Assembly (NCBI RefSeq): GCF_041270065.1
Contig: NZ_CP065958.1
Coordinates: 3,720,001 to 3,784,000, forward strand
DNA from: Streptomyces fradiae
GTDB taxonomy: Bacteria > Actinomycetota > Actinomycetes > Streptomycetales > Streptomycetaceae
DNA: 64,000 nucleotides
Reading direction: 5' to 3'
Both the position numbers and the translations under genes were made by a program. This document shows positions 7,779-15,618 of this stretch, piece by piece. Under the pieces are notes generated by a model. It was not told the origin of the DNA. It searched no databases and saw only the letters and a program-made list of their open reading frames with translations. Numbering within the stretch: position 1 is the stretch's first letter; every line of letters starts with the position of its first letter.

Positions 7779-8918
7779 TCAGTCGGACTCGACGCGAGCC
7801 GCACGTCCGCGCAGCTCACGGACCTTGGCGTCGATACCTCCGGCGACCTCCTGCTGGCGGGCGTCGTCGGAGTGCTGGTAGATCATCGCGGCCTTCTCCG
7901 AGGACTGGCCCGCGCGAACCATCGTGTCCTTGAGCGTGGCGCCGGACTGGGTGGAGAGGGTGTGGCCCGTGTGCCGGAGGTCGTAGAAGCGGAAGTCCTT
8001 CGGCAGGCCGACCGCCGCACGAGCCTTCGCCCACTTCCGGCCGAAGGTGGTCCGCCGGAAGGGCGCTCCCTTCTCCCCCACGAACAGGAGTCCGTCGGGC
8101 TCCTTCTCCGCGAACCAGTCCAGGTGCCGCTTGACCTCCATGTACAGGAAGGCCGGCAAATGGATGGTCCTGACACCGGCCGCGGATTTGGTGTCGCCCT
8201 CGACGCGACGTCCGGTGTTCAGTTCCGGAGCGGCCTCCGTGACCCGTACAGCGAGCGGGTCGAGGGTGACCGAGGTCCGGCGCAGAGCCGCCAGCTCCTC
8301 CGGGCGCATCGGGCCGTAGGCGCCGAGGTACACCATCAGCCGCCAGCGGATCCCGATGGCCTCGGCGAGGGCGTCGACCTGCTCGACGGTGGCCGTCGTG
8401 CGCTCCTTGGCCCTCTCGCTGCCGGCGCCCCTGATGCGGCACGGGTTGCGGCGGATCAGCTCGTCGTCCGCCGCTGTCTCCATGATCGCCTTGAGCAGGC
8501 GGTAGGACTTAGCGACGGTCGTGGCCCCGGTGGCGGCGAGACGCTCGGCCCGCCAGGTCCGCACCGTCGGCGGGGTGATCTCGTCGAGGTCCACTTCGCC
8601 GAAGAAGGGGAGGAGGTGCAGGCGCAGGAGGCGGCGGTACAGCTCGTCCGTCGTGGCGGACAGGCCGCGCTCCTCCACCCACTTCAAGGCGTACTCCTCG
8701 AAGTTGACCGCCCCGACCTCCGGGTCCACCCAGACGTTCCGCTGGATGTCCGCCTTGGTGAGGGTCAGCCAGTCCTGCGCCCCGGTCCTCGTCTCAAACG
8801 TCTCCGGGGCTGTGCGACGTGAGCCGTCCGGCGCCCAGTAGCGCGCCTGCCAGCGTCCGGAAGGAAGTTGGCGTACGGTGCCGAACTCGCGCCGCCGCTG
8901 CGGCTTGCGGCCCGCCAT
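7779..8918 (-). CDS. int: Tyrosine site-specific integrase
   Basis: 379 residues with the layout of element integrases: an N-terminal arm-binding domain (SGRWQARYWAPDG), a SAM-like core-binding domain (about 70-170) and a catalytic domain. Likely catalytic residues are R205 (PMRPEEL), K244, R315 (YDLRH) and nucleophile Y347 (MIYQH). It should recombine the tRNA-Gly attachment core near position 5519 with the copy at 30377. Its start overlaps the excisionase stop, so the two are translated together. Confidence 0.93.
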   Translation of the reverse strand: MAGRKPQRRREFGTVRQLPSGRWQARYWAPDGSRRTAPETFETRTGAQDWLTLTKADIQRNVWVDPEVGAVNFEEYALKWVEERGLSATTDELYRRLLRLHLLPFFGEVDLDEITPPTVRTWRAERLAATGATTVAKSYRLLKAIMETAADDELIRRNPCRIRGAGSERAKERTTATVEQVDALAEAIGIRWRLMVYLGAYGPMRPEELAALRRTSVTLDPLAVRVTEAAPELNTGRRVEGDTKSAAGVRTIHLPAFLYMEVKRHLDWFAEKEPDGLLFVGEKGAPFRRTTFGRKWAKARAAVGLPKDFRFYDLRHTGHTLSTQSGATLKDTMVRAGQSSEKAAMIYQHSDDARQQEVAGGIDAKVRELRGRAARVESD

Positions 8919-9190
8919 CAGGCCGCCTTCCCGAAGCGGGAGCGCGTTTCGCGGATCGTGGGGATCGTGCGCTCCTCGACGTACGCGGTCAGGACGCTGT
9001 CGGCGATGCGGACGTGCTTGCCGAGTTTCACGTAGCGGATCCGGCGTTCCTGGATGAGCCGGCGGATGAAGCGGACGCCGGTGCCGAGGCGTTCGGCGGC
9101 CTCGTCGACCGTGAGCAGGCGGTCGTTGTTGTTCACCTCCTCCGCGGTGCGGGGCTGGGCGGAGGCGTGGGGTATCGCCGTCTGGCGCAA
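8918..9190 (-). CDS. xis: Excisionase-type helix-turn-helix protein
   Basis: 90 residues from a TTG start with GGAGAGGA upstream; an internal GTG before NNNDRLLTV is a shorter option. Residues 24-70 are a MerR/excisionase-type winged helix (LLTVDEAAERLGTGVRFIRRLIQERRIRYVKLG in sense). It directly precedes and overlaps int, the usual Xis-Int order. It should bend attachment-site DNA and favour excision. Confidence 0.85.
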   Translation of the reverse strand: MRQTAIPHASAQPRTAEEVNNNDRLLTVDEAAERLGTGVRFIRRLIQERRIRYVKLGKHVRIADSVLTAYVEERTIPTIRETRSRFGKAA

Positions 9191-9320
9191 GCAGGGTCCT
9201 CTCCTGGCCTCGGCTGGTGGGGCGGCAACCCCGGCCGGGCCGGTGTCGTTCAGGGATGGGATGGGCGTGTGGTGCGGCCGTGGCCTGGGGTTTGCGGTCC
9301 AGGGCGGCCGGAGGAGCGGG

Positions 9321-9815
9321 CTACGGCTGGGGCGGCAGGCCGAACTCCTCCTGGTTGATCTTCATGGTGCTCTCGGCGATGGCGTTGCTGACCACCGCGT
9401 TGGCCTCCTCGCGAATGTCCGGGTGCTCGTCGAGGTAGGCAGCGAGTTCGGCGTTGACCCGCCGATACGCGTGCTGGGCTCTCTGAGCAGCCGCGTTGGC
9501 GGCCACGACGGTGTCGATCAGCTCCATGGCGCGGCCGGCGGCGGCCAGGGCGGGCGGGCCGACGAGATTGGACAGCGACACGCCGAAGACCTCGGCGAAG
9601 CCGATGGCCTCGTCGAGGTTGATGCGGCGCTTGCCGTTCTCGATCCGCCATACCGCCGACGGGTTCATCTCGTAGCCGGCCTCGTTGAGGCGGTCGGAGA
9701 GCGTGGTGGTGCTCCAGCCACGGTTTTCACGCTCGGCCTTAATCCGCTTGGCGGCGTTGTCCTCGCCCTTGAGCAGAACGCCCTCGGATGCGTCCTCGCC
9801 GTCGTCGTCGGGCAT
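9321..9815 (-). CDS. XRE-type repressor of the element
   Basis: 164 residues. The ATG at 9815 has GGAAGGA at proper spacing; an ATG three codons upstream lacks room for a ribosome-binding site. A helix-turn-helix (STTTLSDRLNEAGYEMNPSAVWRIENGKRRI, about 30-62) is followed by a long helical C-terminal part that may dimerise. It is divergent from the replication/mobilisation genes across a spacer with a long inverted repeat, and it probably represses one or both directions. Confidence 0.75.
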   Translation of the reverse strand: MPDDDGEDASEGVLLKGEDNAAKRIKAERENRGWSTTTLSDRLNEAGYEMNPSAVWRIENGKRRINLDEAIGFAEVFGVSLSNLVGPPALAAAGRAMELIDTVVAANAAAQRAQHAYRRVNAELAAYLDEHPDIREEANAVVSNAIAESTMKINQEEFGLPPQP

Positions 9816-9867
9816 TGACCCCATCCTTCCTCTCGCAGCATGTCCCTGCAATTCGCAGCAGCCTAAA

Positions 9868-9927
9868 CAGTACACCATGTTCTGCCGCTTGCATAGCCGC
9901 TCTGCGTGTGGCATGGTTGATGTACTG
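9868..9927. promoter_or_regulatory. Divergent control region with inverted repeat
   Basis: CAGTACACCATG (9868-9879) is mirrored by CATGGTTGATGTACTG (9912-9927). It lies between the repressor (start 9815) and the rightward ATPase gene (start 10099). This is a plausible operator for the XRE protein. Confidence 0.45.
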
Positions 9928-10098
9928 GACCGCTGCTGTCCGCAGGAGACCGCCAGCACCTAGCCAGACATGCAAAAAGCCCCCCAGTGCTTGCGACACC
10001 GAGGGGCTCAAAGCGCAAACCTCACGCCGCCCATCCCTGAACGACTAGCTGCAGCGCCGGGATTGCCGTCCCATATGGCCTGCAGATTGAGGAGCTCG

Positions 10099-11310
10099 AT
10101 GTCCAGTATGGACGAAGCCACCCCGAACACGCCATCGCTTCCCGTCGAGTGGCCGCCGACAGCGATCCCCGGCCAGCCGACCGCCCCGCCGCCCGCCGCA
10201 GACCCCGAGGGCGTAGAGGTCCTGGACCTGCTCCGGGACGCGATCCGGCGCTACGTCGTGATGCCGAGCGACGAAGCCCTGACCGCGACCACGCTCTGGG
10301 CGGCGGCGACCCACCTGCAGACGGTGTGGCAGCACGCACCGCGCCTGGCGGTGGTCGGGCCCGCCAAGCGCTGCGGGAAATCGCGGCTGCTCGAAGTCCT
10401 GATCGAGGCGGTCCACGAGCCGCTGATCACGGTCAACGCCTCCGCCGCGGCGATCTTCCGGTCGATCGGCGAGGGCAACCCGCCCACGCTCCTGGTCGAC
10501 GAGGTCGACACGATCTTCGGCAGCGCGAAGGTCGCGGAGAAGAACGAGGAGATGCGCGGCCTGCTCAACGCCGGCCACCAGCGCAACCGGCCCACCCTGC
10601 GCGTCACCGGCCCCAACCACGAGGTGGTCAAGTTCGACACCTTCGCCATGGCCGCCCTCGCCGGAATCGGCGACCTCCCCGACACGATCATGGACCGGTC
10701 GGTCGTCATCCGCATGCGCCGCCGAGCCGAGACCGAGAAGGTCAGCGCCTGGCGCTACGGCCGCGACGGCCTGACCGTACGCGAGCTCCGGACCGGGCTG
10801 GCGGCCTGGCTCGCCTCCGTACGCGAGAAGGCACTCGCCCTGGAACCGAAGATGCCGGTCGAGGACCGAGCCGCCGACACCTGGGCGCCGCTGATCAGCG
10901 TCGCCGACCTCGCGGGCGGACACTGGCCCGTCCTCGCCCGCACCGCGTGCACGGCCATGACCGACTACGAGGCCGGGCGCGACGAGGACGGCGGACTGAA
11001 GATCCGCATCCTCGCCGACATCCGCCGCGCCTTCGCCTCCAAAGGAGACCAGCCGGCGATCCGCACCAGCCGCCTCCTGGAGATCCTCAACGCCGACCCC
11101 GAGGCGCCCTGGGCCGAGCACAGCCCCAACGGGCTCACCCCGCGCGGCCTGCAGATCCTGCTCCAGGACTACGGCATCAAGTCGGCCAACCGCCGCTTCC
11201 CCGGCGGCCACCAGGCCAAGGGCTTCACCCGCGCCCAGTTCACCGACGCCTGGACCCGCTACTGCCCGCCCGAGGCAACCGCGACCCTCCCGGTCGAGCC
11301 CGGCGCCTGA
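10099..11310 (+). CDS. DUF3631 ATPase, probable replication protein of the element
   Basis: 403 residues; the ATG at 10099 has GAGGAG four bases upstream. Walker A GPAKRCGKS is at residues 87-95 and Walker B LLVDEVD at 131-137, followed by the DUF3631 region to about 380. DUF3631 is often linked to primase-polymerase or helicase functions in actinobacterial integrative elements, and no other replication protein is visible here. It is followed by a spacer crowded with repeats that could be its origin. A role in plasmid-like replication after excision is inferred. Confidence 0.8.
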   Translation: MSSMDEATPNTPSLPVEWPPTAIPGQPTAPPPAADPEGVEVLDLLRDAIRRYVVMPSDEALTATTLWAAATHLQTVWQHAPRLAVVGPAKRCGKSRLLEVLIEAVHEPLITVNASAAAIFRSIGEGNPPTLLVDEVDTIFGSAKVAEKNEEMRGLLNAGHQRNRPTLRVTGPNHEVVKFDTFAMAALAGIGDLPDTIMDRSVVIRMRRRAETEKVSAWRYGRDGLTVRELRTGLAAWLASVREKALALEPKMPVEDRAADTWAPLISVADLAGGHWPVLARTACTAMTDYEAGRDEDGGLKIRILADIRRAFASKGDQPAIRTSRLLEILNADPEAPWAEHSPNGLTPRGLQILLQDYGIKSANRRFPGGHQAKGFTRAQFTDAWTRYCPPEATATLPVEPGA

Positions 11311-11318
11311 CCCTCCCC

Positions 11319-11444
11319 GACTCGTCCCACTCGTCCCCGCGCAGGTCAGCGCGGGGACGAGTCAGCGACCCGCAACGAGTCGACTCGACATCACCGCCCC
11401 ACCCGTACCAGCCCTGACCAGCAGCGGGACGAGTGGGACGAGTC
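11319..11444. repeat. Repeat-rich spacer, candidate replication origin
   Basis: The 9-mer GGGACGAGT occurs five times: reversed at 11320-11328 and 11329-11337, forward at 11354-11362, 11426-11434 and 11435-11443. The outer pairs form a perfect 19-bp inverted repeat. Between them are the hairpin CCCCGCGC / GCGCGGGG (11335-11356) and the palindrome CGAGTCGACTCG (11376-11387). The rest of the gap up to 11654 shows nothing further. Confidence 0.6.
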
Positions 11445-11654
11445 CCCACCGCTCACGGCCGCCCACGCCGGCGGCCACACCCAGCCCTGGAGCCCTCCAC
11501 CTTGCACCTCCCTGCTCCAAGCGCCCCGGCAGCCATGCGCAGCATCCGCGCCGGTATCGCGCGGTTCGCCTCCGGCGCCAAGAACGACGACCTCAAGCGG
11601 CGTGCCGACCCTGGCAACACTCGCCGAGCACCCACACCCGCTGGGAGTCGGCGC

Positions 11655-12596
11655 GTGAACCGCACGGGACGCATCGCCCTCGTCATCGGCCTGGTGGCCG
11701 TCGTCCTCATGGCCTTCCGAGTCTCGTGGAACGCGCTGTCCGACGTGGCCCGCGCCATCGGCGCCGACTCCACCGCCGCCCTGCTCTACCCGATCGTGGT
11801 CGACGGGCTCATGGCCCTCGCGCTGATCGCCACGCTCGTGCTGACCGGGGCCGACCGGAAGTTCGCGCTACGGGTCCTGGCGACCTACACGATCGCCAGC
11901 CTCCTACTGAACTACGTGCACGGCCTCGTACCGGCCCTGCACACCGACTCGATCCAGTGGGGCCGACTGACCGACTTGGACTACGCGAACTGGGCCCTCG
12001 TCCTGCTGGCGACCTCACTGCCGGTCGGGTCGATCTACTTCGGGTCGGACCTCGTGGCGAAGGTGCTGCACCACAAACCCGAGTCGGCCGACTCCCCCGA
12101 AACGGCCTCCGGCCAGTCGGTCGGCGAGCAGGCCCCGCAGTCGACGCCTGACCGGCCCGGATCGATCCCCGAGCAGCTGACCGAGTCGACCCCCAGGAAG
12201 GTCACCGAAGCGCCCGTGACGGAGTCGGCCGAGGGAGTCGACGCCCCTGGCGCCCGACCGCCCCGGTCAGTCACAGCGGCGGCGTCGACCGGTGCCGCCC
12301 CGCGTCGGGCGACCGGTCGGGTCCCCGCCGCAGCCAAGTCGACCGCCGACCGCACCCGCACCGACGCCGACCTCCTCGACAAGGCCCGACTCCTGACCGC
12401 CGACTGGACCGGTGACCAACTGACCGCCGAGCGCTTGCGGACCGAACTACGGATCGGCCAGAACCGCGCCCGCATCCTGCGCGACCGACTGCAGACCGAG
12501 CGGACCGGCCAGGACCAGCCCGCCCTGCACGACGGCTCCGCGATCGGGTCACTCGACGGACTCGACGGCGCCACTGCCACCGTCGGCATCGCCTGA
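11655..12596 (+). CDS. DUF2637 membrane protein (Spd-like)
   Basis: 313 residues from a GTG at 11655 with GGGAG upstream; an ATG at 11535 is a longer option without a good ribosome-binding site. Four hydrophobic helices fill residues 5-140 (IALVIGLVAVVLMAF, LLYPIVVDGLMALALIATLVL and others), the DUF2637 signature. A long T/P/S-rich linker leads to a basic helical C-terminal domain (ARLLTADWTGDQLTAERLRT) that resembles a DNA-binding helix-turn-helix. DUF2637 proteins are typical of Streptomyces conjugative elements, where Spd proteins support spread in mycelium. Confidence 0.75.
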   Translation: MNRTGRIALVIGLVAVVLMAFRVSWNALSDVARAIGADSTAALLYPIVVDGLMALALIATLVLTGADRKFALRVLATYTIASLLLNYVHGLVPALHTDSIQWGRLTDLDYANWALVLLATSLPVGSIYFGSDLVAKVLHHKPESADSPETASGQSVGEQAPQSTPDRPGSIPEQLTESTPRKVTEAPVTESAEGVDAPGARPPRSVTAAASTGAAPRRATGRVPAAAKSTADRTRTDADLLDKARLLTADWTGDQLTAERLRTELRIGQNRARILRDRLQTERTGQDQPALHDGSAIGSLDGLDGATATVGIA

Positions 12597-12703
12597 CCCT
12601 CACACCGACCTCGCCCTTCCGTCGCATCCCGGGTCCCTGTGCAGCCGAGCGCACAGGGACCCGGAGACCACGCACAACCAAACGCCCAGCGGAGAACCGA
12701 CCC

Positions 12704-13285
12704 ATGCACGACCCGCACCACGAACTCCCCACCACCCAGCAGGAGACGATCACCGGCCTCAACAGCGCAGCAAGTTGTCGGGTAAGGAGTCCTTACCCGG
12801 CCTCCGCCCCAGGGGAGGCGGAGGCGTCCGGCGCTGAGGGGACGCCGCTGTCGGCCGGCCCGGGGGAGCCGACTCGGGGAGAAGCCACACAGCCGTCCGC
12901 ACCGCGCCGCCGTCTTCGCGAACCCACGCTGCGCGAGAAGCGCGTCCACCCCCGTTACAGCCACGATGAGTTCGCCCTCCTCGCAACCGCCGCTCACCTC
13001 AACCGCATGCAGATCGGCGGCTACGTCGCCGAGACCTCGCTCGCCGCCGCCCGCTCCGACGACCCCACCGCCGCGGTCGCCGACTACCGCGCCATGGTCA
13101 AGGCGCTGATGGCCGCCAATCGCCAGCTCGCACTGATCGGCAACAACCTCAACCAGCTCGCCTGGCACCTCAACAAGGACGGCGCCTGGCCCGCGCCGGA
13201 CATCGTGGCGCGGCTGCTGGACCGGGTCGAGACATCGGTCGACGATGTGGACCTGGCCGTCGCCCAGGTGATCTCGGGGCGGTGA
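12704..13285 (+). CDS. mobC: MobC-type relaxosome protein
   Basis: 193 residues. The C-terminal 115 residues have the MobC pattern: REKRVHPRYSHDEFALL, then NRQLALIGNNLNQLAWHLN. MobC proteins bind oriT and help the relaxase open DNA. The stop is four bases before the relaxase start. The first 75 residues are P/A/E-rich and unlike the family, and their DNA contains two strong hairpins, so the real start may be downstream. Confidence 0.8.
   Translation: MHDPHHELPTTQQETITGLNSAASCRVRSPYPASAPGEAEASGAEGTPLSAGPGEPTRGEATQPSAPRRRLREPTLREKRVHPRYSHDEFALLATAAHLNRMQIGGYVAETSLAAARSDDPTAAVADYRAMVKALMAANRQLALIGNNLNQLAWHLNKDGAWPAPDIVARLLDRVETSVDDVDLAVAQVISGR
12779..12824. repeat. Two adjacent inverted repeats, candidate oriT
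   Basis: CGGGTAAGGA-G-TCCTTACCCG (12779-12799) has 10-bp perfect arms. CCTCCGCC / GGCGGAGG (12801-12808, 12817-12824) follows with an 8-base loop. Both lie inside the 5' part of mobC, just before the relaxase gene, a common location for an origin of transfer. Confidence 0.5.
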
Positions 13286-13289
13286 CGGC

Positions 13290-14996
13290 GTGATACCGAA
13301 GATCATCCTTGGCAAGGGTGCGCGTGCCACCCGCCGCCTGATCGGCTACCTCTACGGCCCGGGCTCCGCCAACGAGCACACCGACCCGCACCTGGTGGCG
13401 TCCTGGAACGGCTTCGCCCCCGACCCCGGCCGCAGCCCCCGCCGCAATCCCAGGGACGTCGAGGACCAGCTCGCCGCGCAGCTCGACCAGCCCGTGAAGA
13501 TGCTCGGCGACAAGGCCCCGACGACCACGGTGTGGCACTGCCCCATGCGTGCCGCGCCCGAGGACCCGATCCTGACCGACGCACAGTGGGCGGACATCGC
13601 CCGCCGGATCGTGGCCGCCGCCGGCATCGCCCCCGAAGGCGACGAGGAAGCCTGCCGCTGGGTCGCGGTCCGCCACGCCGACGACCACATCCACATCGCC
13701 GCCACCCTCGTACGCCAGGACGGACGCCGCCCCCGCCGCGACCACGACATCCGCGCCGTCCAGCGCGAAGCCCGCAAGATCGAAGCCGACCTCGGCCTGC
13801 GCCGCCTCAACCCCGGCGACGGCACCGCCGCCAAACGCCCCACCAGCAAGGAGCACTTCAAGGCCAAGCGCCAGGGCCAGGACACCACCACCCGCGAGAT
13901 CCTGCGCACGCGCGTACGGCAAGCGGTGGCAGCCGCCTCCACCGAGACCGAATTCTTCGCCCTGCTGGAGGCGACCGGCGTCGCAGTGCGCCCCAAGACC
14001 GGACCGTCCGGCGACGTCCTCGGCTACAGCGTCGCCCTGCCCGGCGACCTCAACAAGCACGACGAGCCGGTGTGGTTCTCCGGCTCCACCCTCGCCGGCG
14101 ACCTCTCCCTGCCCAAGATCCGCCACCGCCTCACCGCCACCCGCCCCGAACCGGCCACCGCCCGTGCGGCCGACCCTTGGCACCAGGCCACCGCCGCCAC
14201 CGAACGCATCCCCCACCGCCTCACCCACGGAGACGACCACGTCGCCCAGGGCCAGCTCGTCGCCCTCGGCGGAGCCCTCGACCTGCTCCCCCTTACCGCA
14301 CCAGCCGCCGCGAGGAGCGAGCTCGAACGTGCCGCCGCCGTCTTCGAGCGCGCAACCCGCTCCCGCATCACCGCCGACTTCGACAGCGCCCGCGTCCTGC
14401 GCCGCAGCGTCCAAACGATCCTGCGCACCCGCGCCGCAACACGCGACGGCGCCGGGCTGGCGATGCTGCTGGACGCAGCCCTCATAGCCGTGGCCTTCGC
14501 GAAGCACTGGCACCGCACCCACCAGCACGCCCAACAGGAGGCAGCAGCCCAGCAGGCCCTCGTCCACCTCCAGACCGCGTACGCCCAGGTCGCCGTCCCG
14601 GTCCTGGACGACCTCGCCCGTCGCGCCCCCGGCATCCAGACCAAGCACCGCTACGCCCGCCATCTCCAGCAGGCCGCCCCCGATCACGCCGACCGCATCC
14701 TGAAGGATCCCGCCTGGGACTCCCTTGCCACTGTCCTCGCCGACGCAGAGACAGCCGGCCACAACCCGGCCACCCTCCTCGACCAGGCCCTCGGCCAACG
14801 CACCCTCGACGACGCCCGCAACCCCGCCCGCGCCCTGACCTGGCGCATCCACCGCCTCGGGCAACGCCACGCACCCAGCCCCCTCGCCCAGGCAGCCATG
14901 GCCCGCAGCACCACACGCCGTCCCAGCGCCCAGATCCACCCGCCGACGGCCACACCAGCCGCTGCACCGCAGCAGCCACACGTGCGGCGACGTTGA
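13290..14996 (+). CDS. Relaxase / mobilisation nuclease
   Basis: 568 residues from a GTG. The N-terminal third is a relaxase domain with the three-histidine metal motif H129-x3-H133-x-H135 (RHADDHIHI) and an upstream WHCPMR strand. The remaining 400 residues are helical, A/R/H-rich, and without a recognisable helicase. It should nick and carry the transferred strand at oriT. A candidate tyrosine nucleophile is not obvious from inspection. No TraB/FtsK translocase or type IV secretion genes accompany it, so transfer would rely on a helper. Confidence 0.88.
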   Translation: MIPKIILGKGARATRRLIGYLYGPGSANEHTDPHLVASWNGFAPDPGRSPRRNPRDVEDQLAAQLDQPVKMLGDKAPTTTVWHCPMRAAPEDPILTDAQWADIARRIVAAAGIAPEGDEEACRWVAVRHADDHIHIAATLVRQDGRRPRRDHDIRAVQREARKIEADLGLRRLNPGDGTAAKRPTSKEHFKAKRQGQDTTTREILRTRVRQAVAAASTETEFFALLEATGVAVRPKTGPSGDVLGYSVALPGDLNKHDEPVWFSGSTLAGDLSLPKIRHRLTATRPEPATARAADPWHQATAATERIPHRLTHGDDHVAQGQLVALGGALDLLPLTAPAAARSELERAAAVFERATRSRITADFDSARVLRRSVQTILRTRAATRDGAGLAMLLDAALIAVAFAKHWHRTHQHAQQEAAAQQALVHLQTAYAQVAVPVLDDLARRAPGIQTKHRYARHLQQAAPDHADRILKDPAWDSLATVLADAETAGHNPATLLDQALGQRTLDDARNPARALTWRIHRLGQRHAPSPLAQAAMARSTTRRPSAQIHPPTATPAAAPQQPHVRRR

Positions 14997-15007
14997 CCGG
15001 CCGATGT

Positions 15008-15070
15008 GTTCCCCGAAGGAACATCGAATGCGTTCCCTTGGGGAACAGCCGTCGCGTTCCCCAAGGGAAC
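15008..15070. repeat. Three 15-bp palindromes at exact 24-bp spacing
   Basis: GTTCCCCGAAGGAAC (15008), GTTCCCTTGGGGAAC (15032) and GTTCCCCAAGGGAAC (15056) each read as inverted repeats. Their starts are precisely 24 bp apart. They fill the gap between the relaxase stop and the convergent flavoprotein stop. Confidence 0.85.
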
Positions 15071-15075
15071 GGCGA

Positions 15076-15618
15076 TCACCTTCCGGAAGAGCCTGCGATC
15101 TTGCCGTCCAGCAGCTCCAGCGCCTCCTCCCACCGGAAGCGGTCCGCTCCACCGCCTGCCTTGGGGCGGTGAGGCTCGTACGACCCGACCAGCACGCCCA
15201 TGCCGCGAAGCTGGTCGAGGCTCCGGCCGTAGGCCGGGTGTGCGGCCATGGCTGCGTTCACGTACGGCAGGACAACTGTCGGGATGCCCATCCCGTACGC
15301 CTCGCACAGGATGCCGAGGGCGAGGGTGTCGGCGATGCCTGCCGCCCACTTGTTGACCGTGTTGAACGTGGCCGGGACAACGGCAATGGCGTCGGCGGGT
15401 GGGAGCGGGCGTGGGTCGCCCGGGCTGCGCCAGGCCGAGCGGATTGGGTAGCCGGTCTGGTTCTCGATCGCTTCGGTGTCGAGGAAGCCGAGCCCTTGGG
15501 GCGTGGCTATGACGCCGACGCCCCAGCCCTTCTCCTGCGCGGCGGTGATCAGCTTGTGGGCGTCGCCCGCGATGCCGGCGGCGCAGACGACGACGTACAG
15601 GAACGGCTGTGCGGTCAC
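15076..15618 (-). CDS. HFCD-type flavoprotein (PPC decarboxylase-like)
   Basis: 180 residues from a GTG. It has the flavoprotein fold of phosphopantothenoylcysteine decarboxylase/LanD proteins: an N-terminal VVVCAAGIAGDAHKLI strand-loop, and PATFNTVNKWAAGIAD (about residues 101-116), matching the PASANT flavin/substrate motif. It is shorter than CoaBC and lacks the synthetase half. It should bind FMN and oxidatively decarboxylate a cysteine-like substrate or act as a redox sensor. Its start overlaps the regulator's stop by 4 bp. Divergent from the biosynthetic-type operon at 17069. Confidence 0.8.
   Translation of the reverse strand: MTAQPFLYVVVCAAGIAGDAHKLITAAQEKGWGVGVIATPQGLGFLDTEAIENQTGYPIRSAWRSPGDPRPLPPADAIAVVPATFNTVNKWAAGIADTLALGILCEAYGMGIPTVVLPYVNAAMAAHPAYGRSLDQLRGMGVLVGSYEPHRPKAGGGADRFRWEEALELLDGKIAGSSGR

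Noticed and set aside
15008..15070. CRISPR array
   Set aside because: Only three short palindromes with 9-bp spacers and no cas genes; spacing is too short for a CRISPR.
13170..15152. 660-codon frame on the minus strand
   Set aside because: It is antisense to the relaxase, which has clear catalytic motifs. Composition is non-protein-like.
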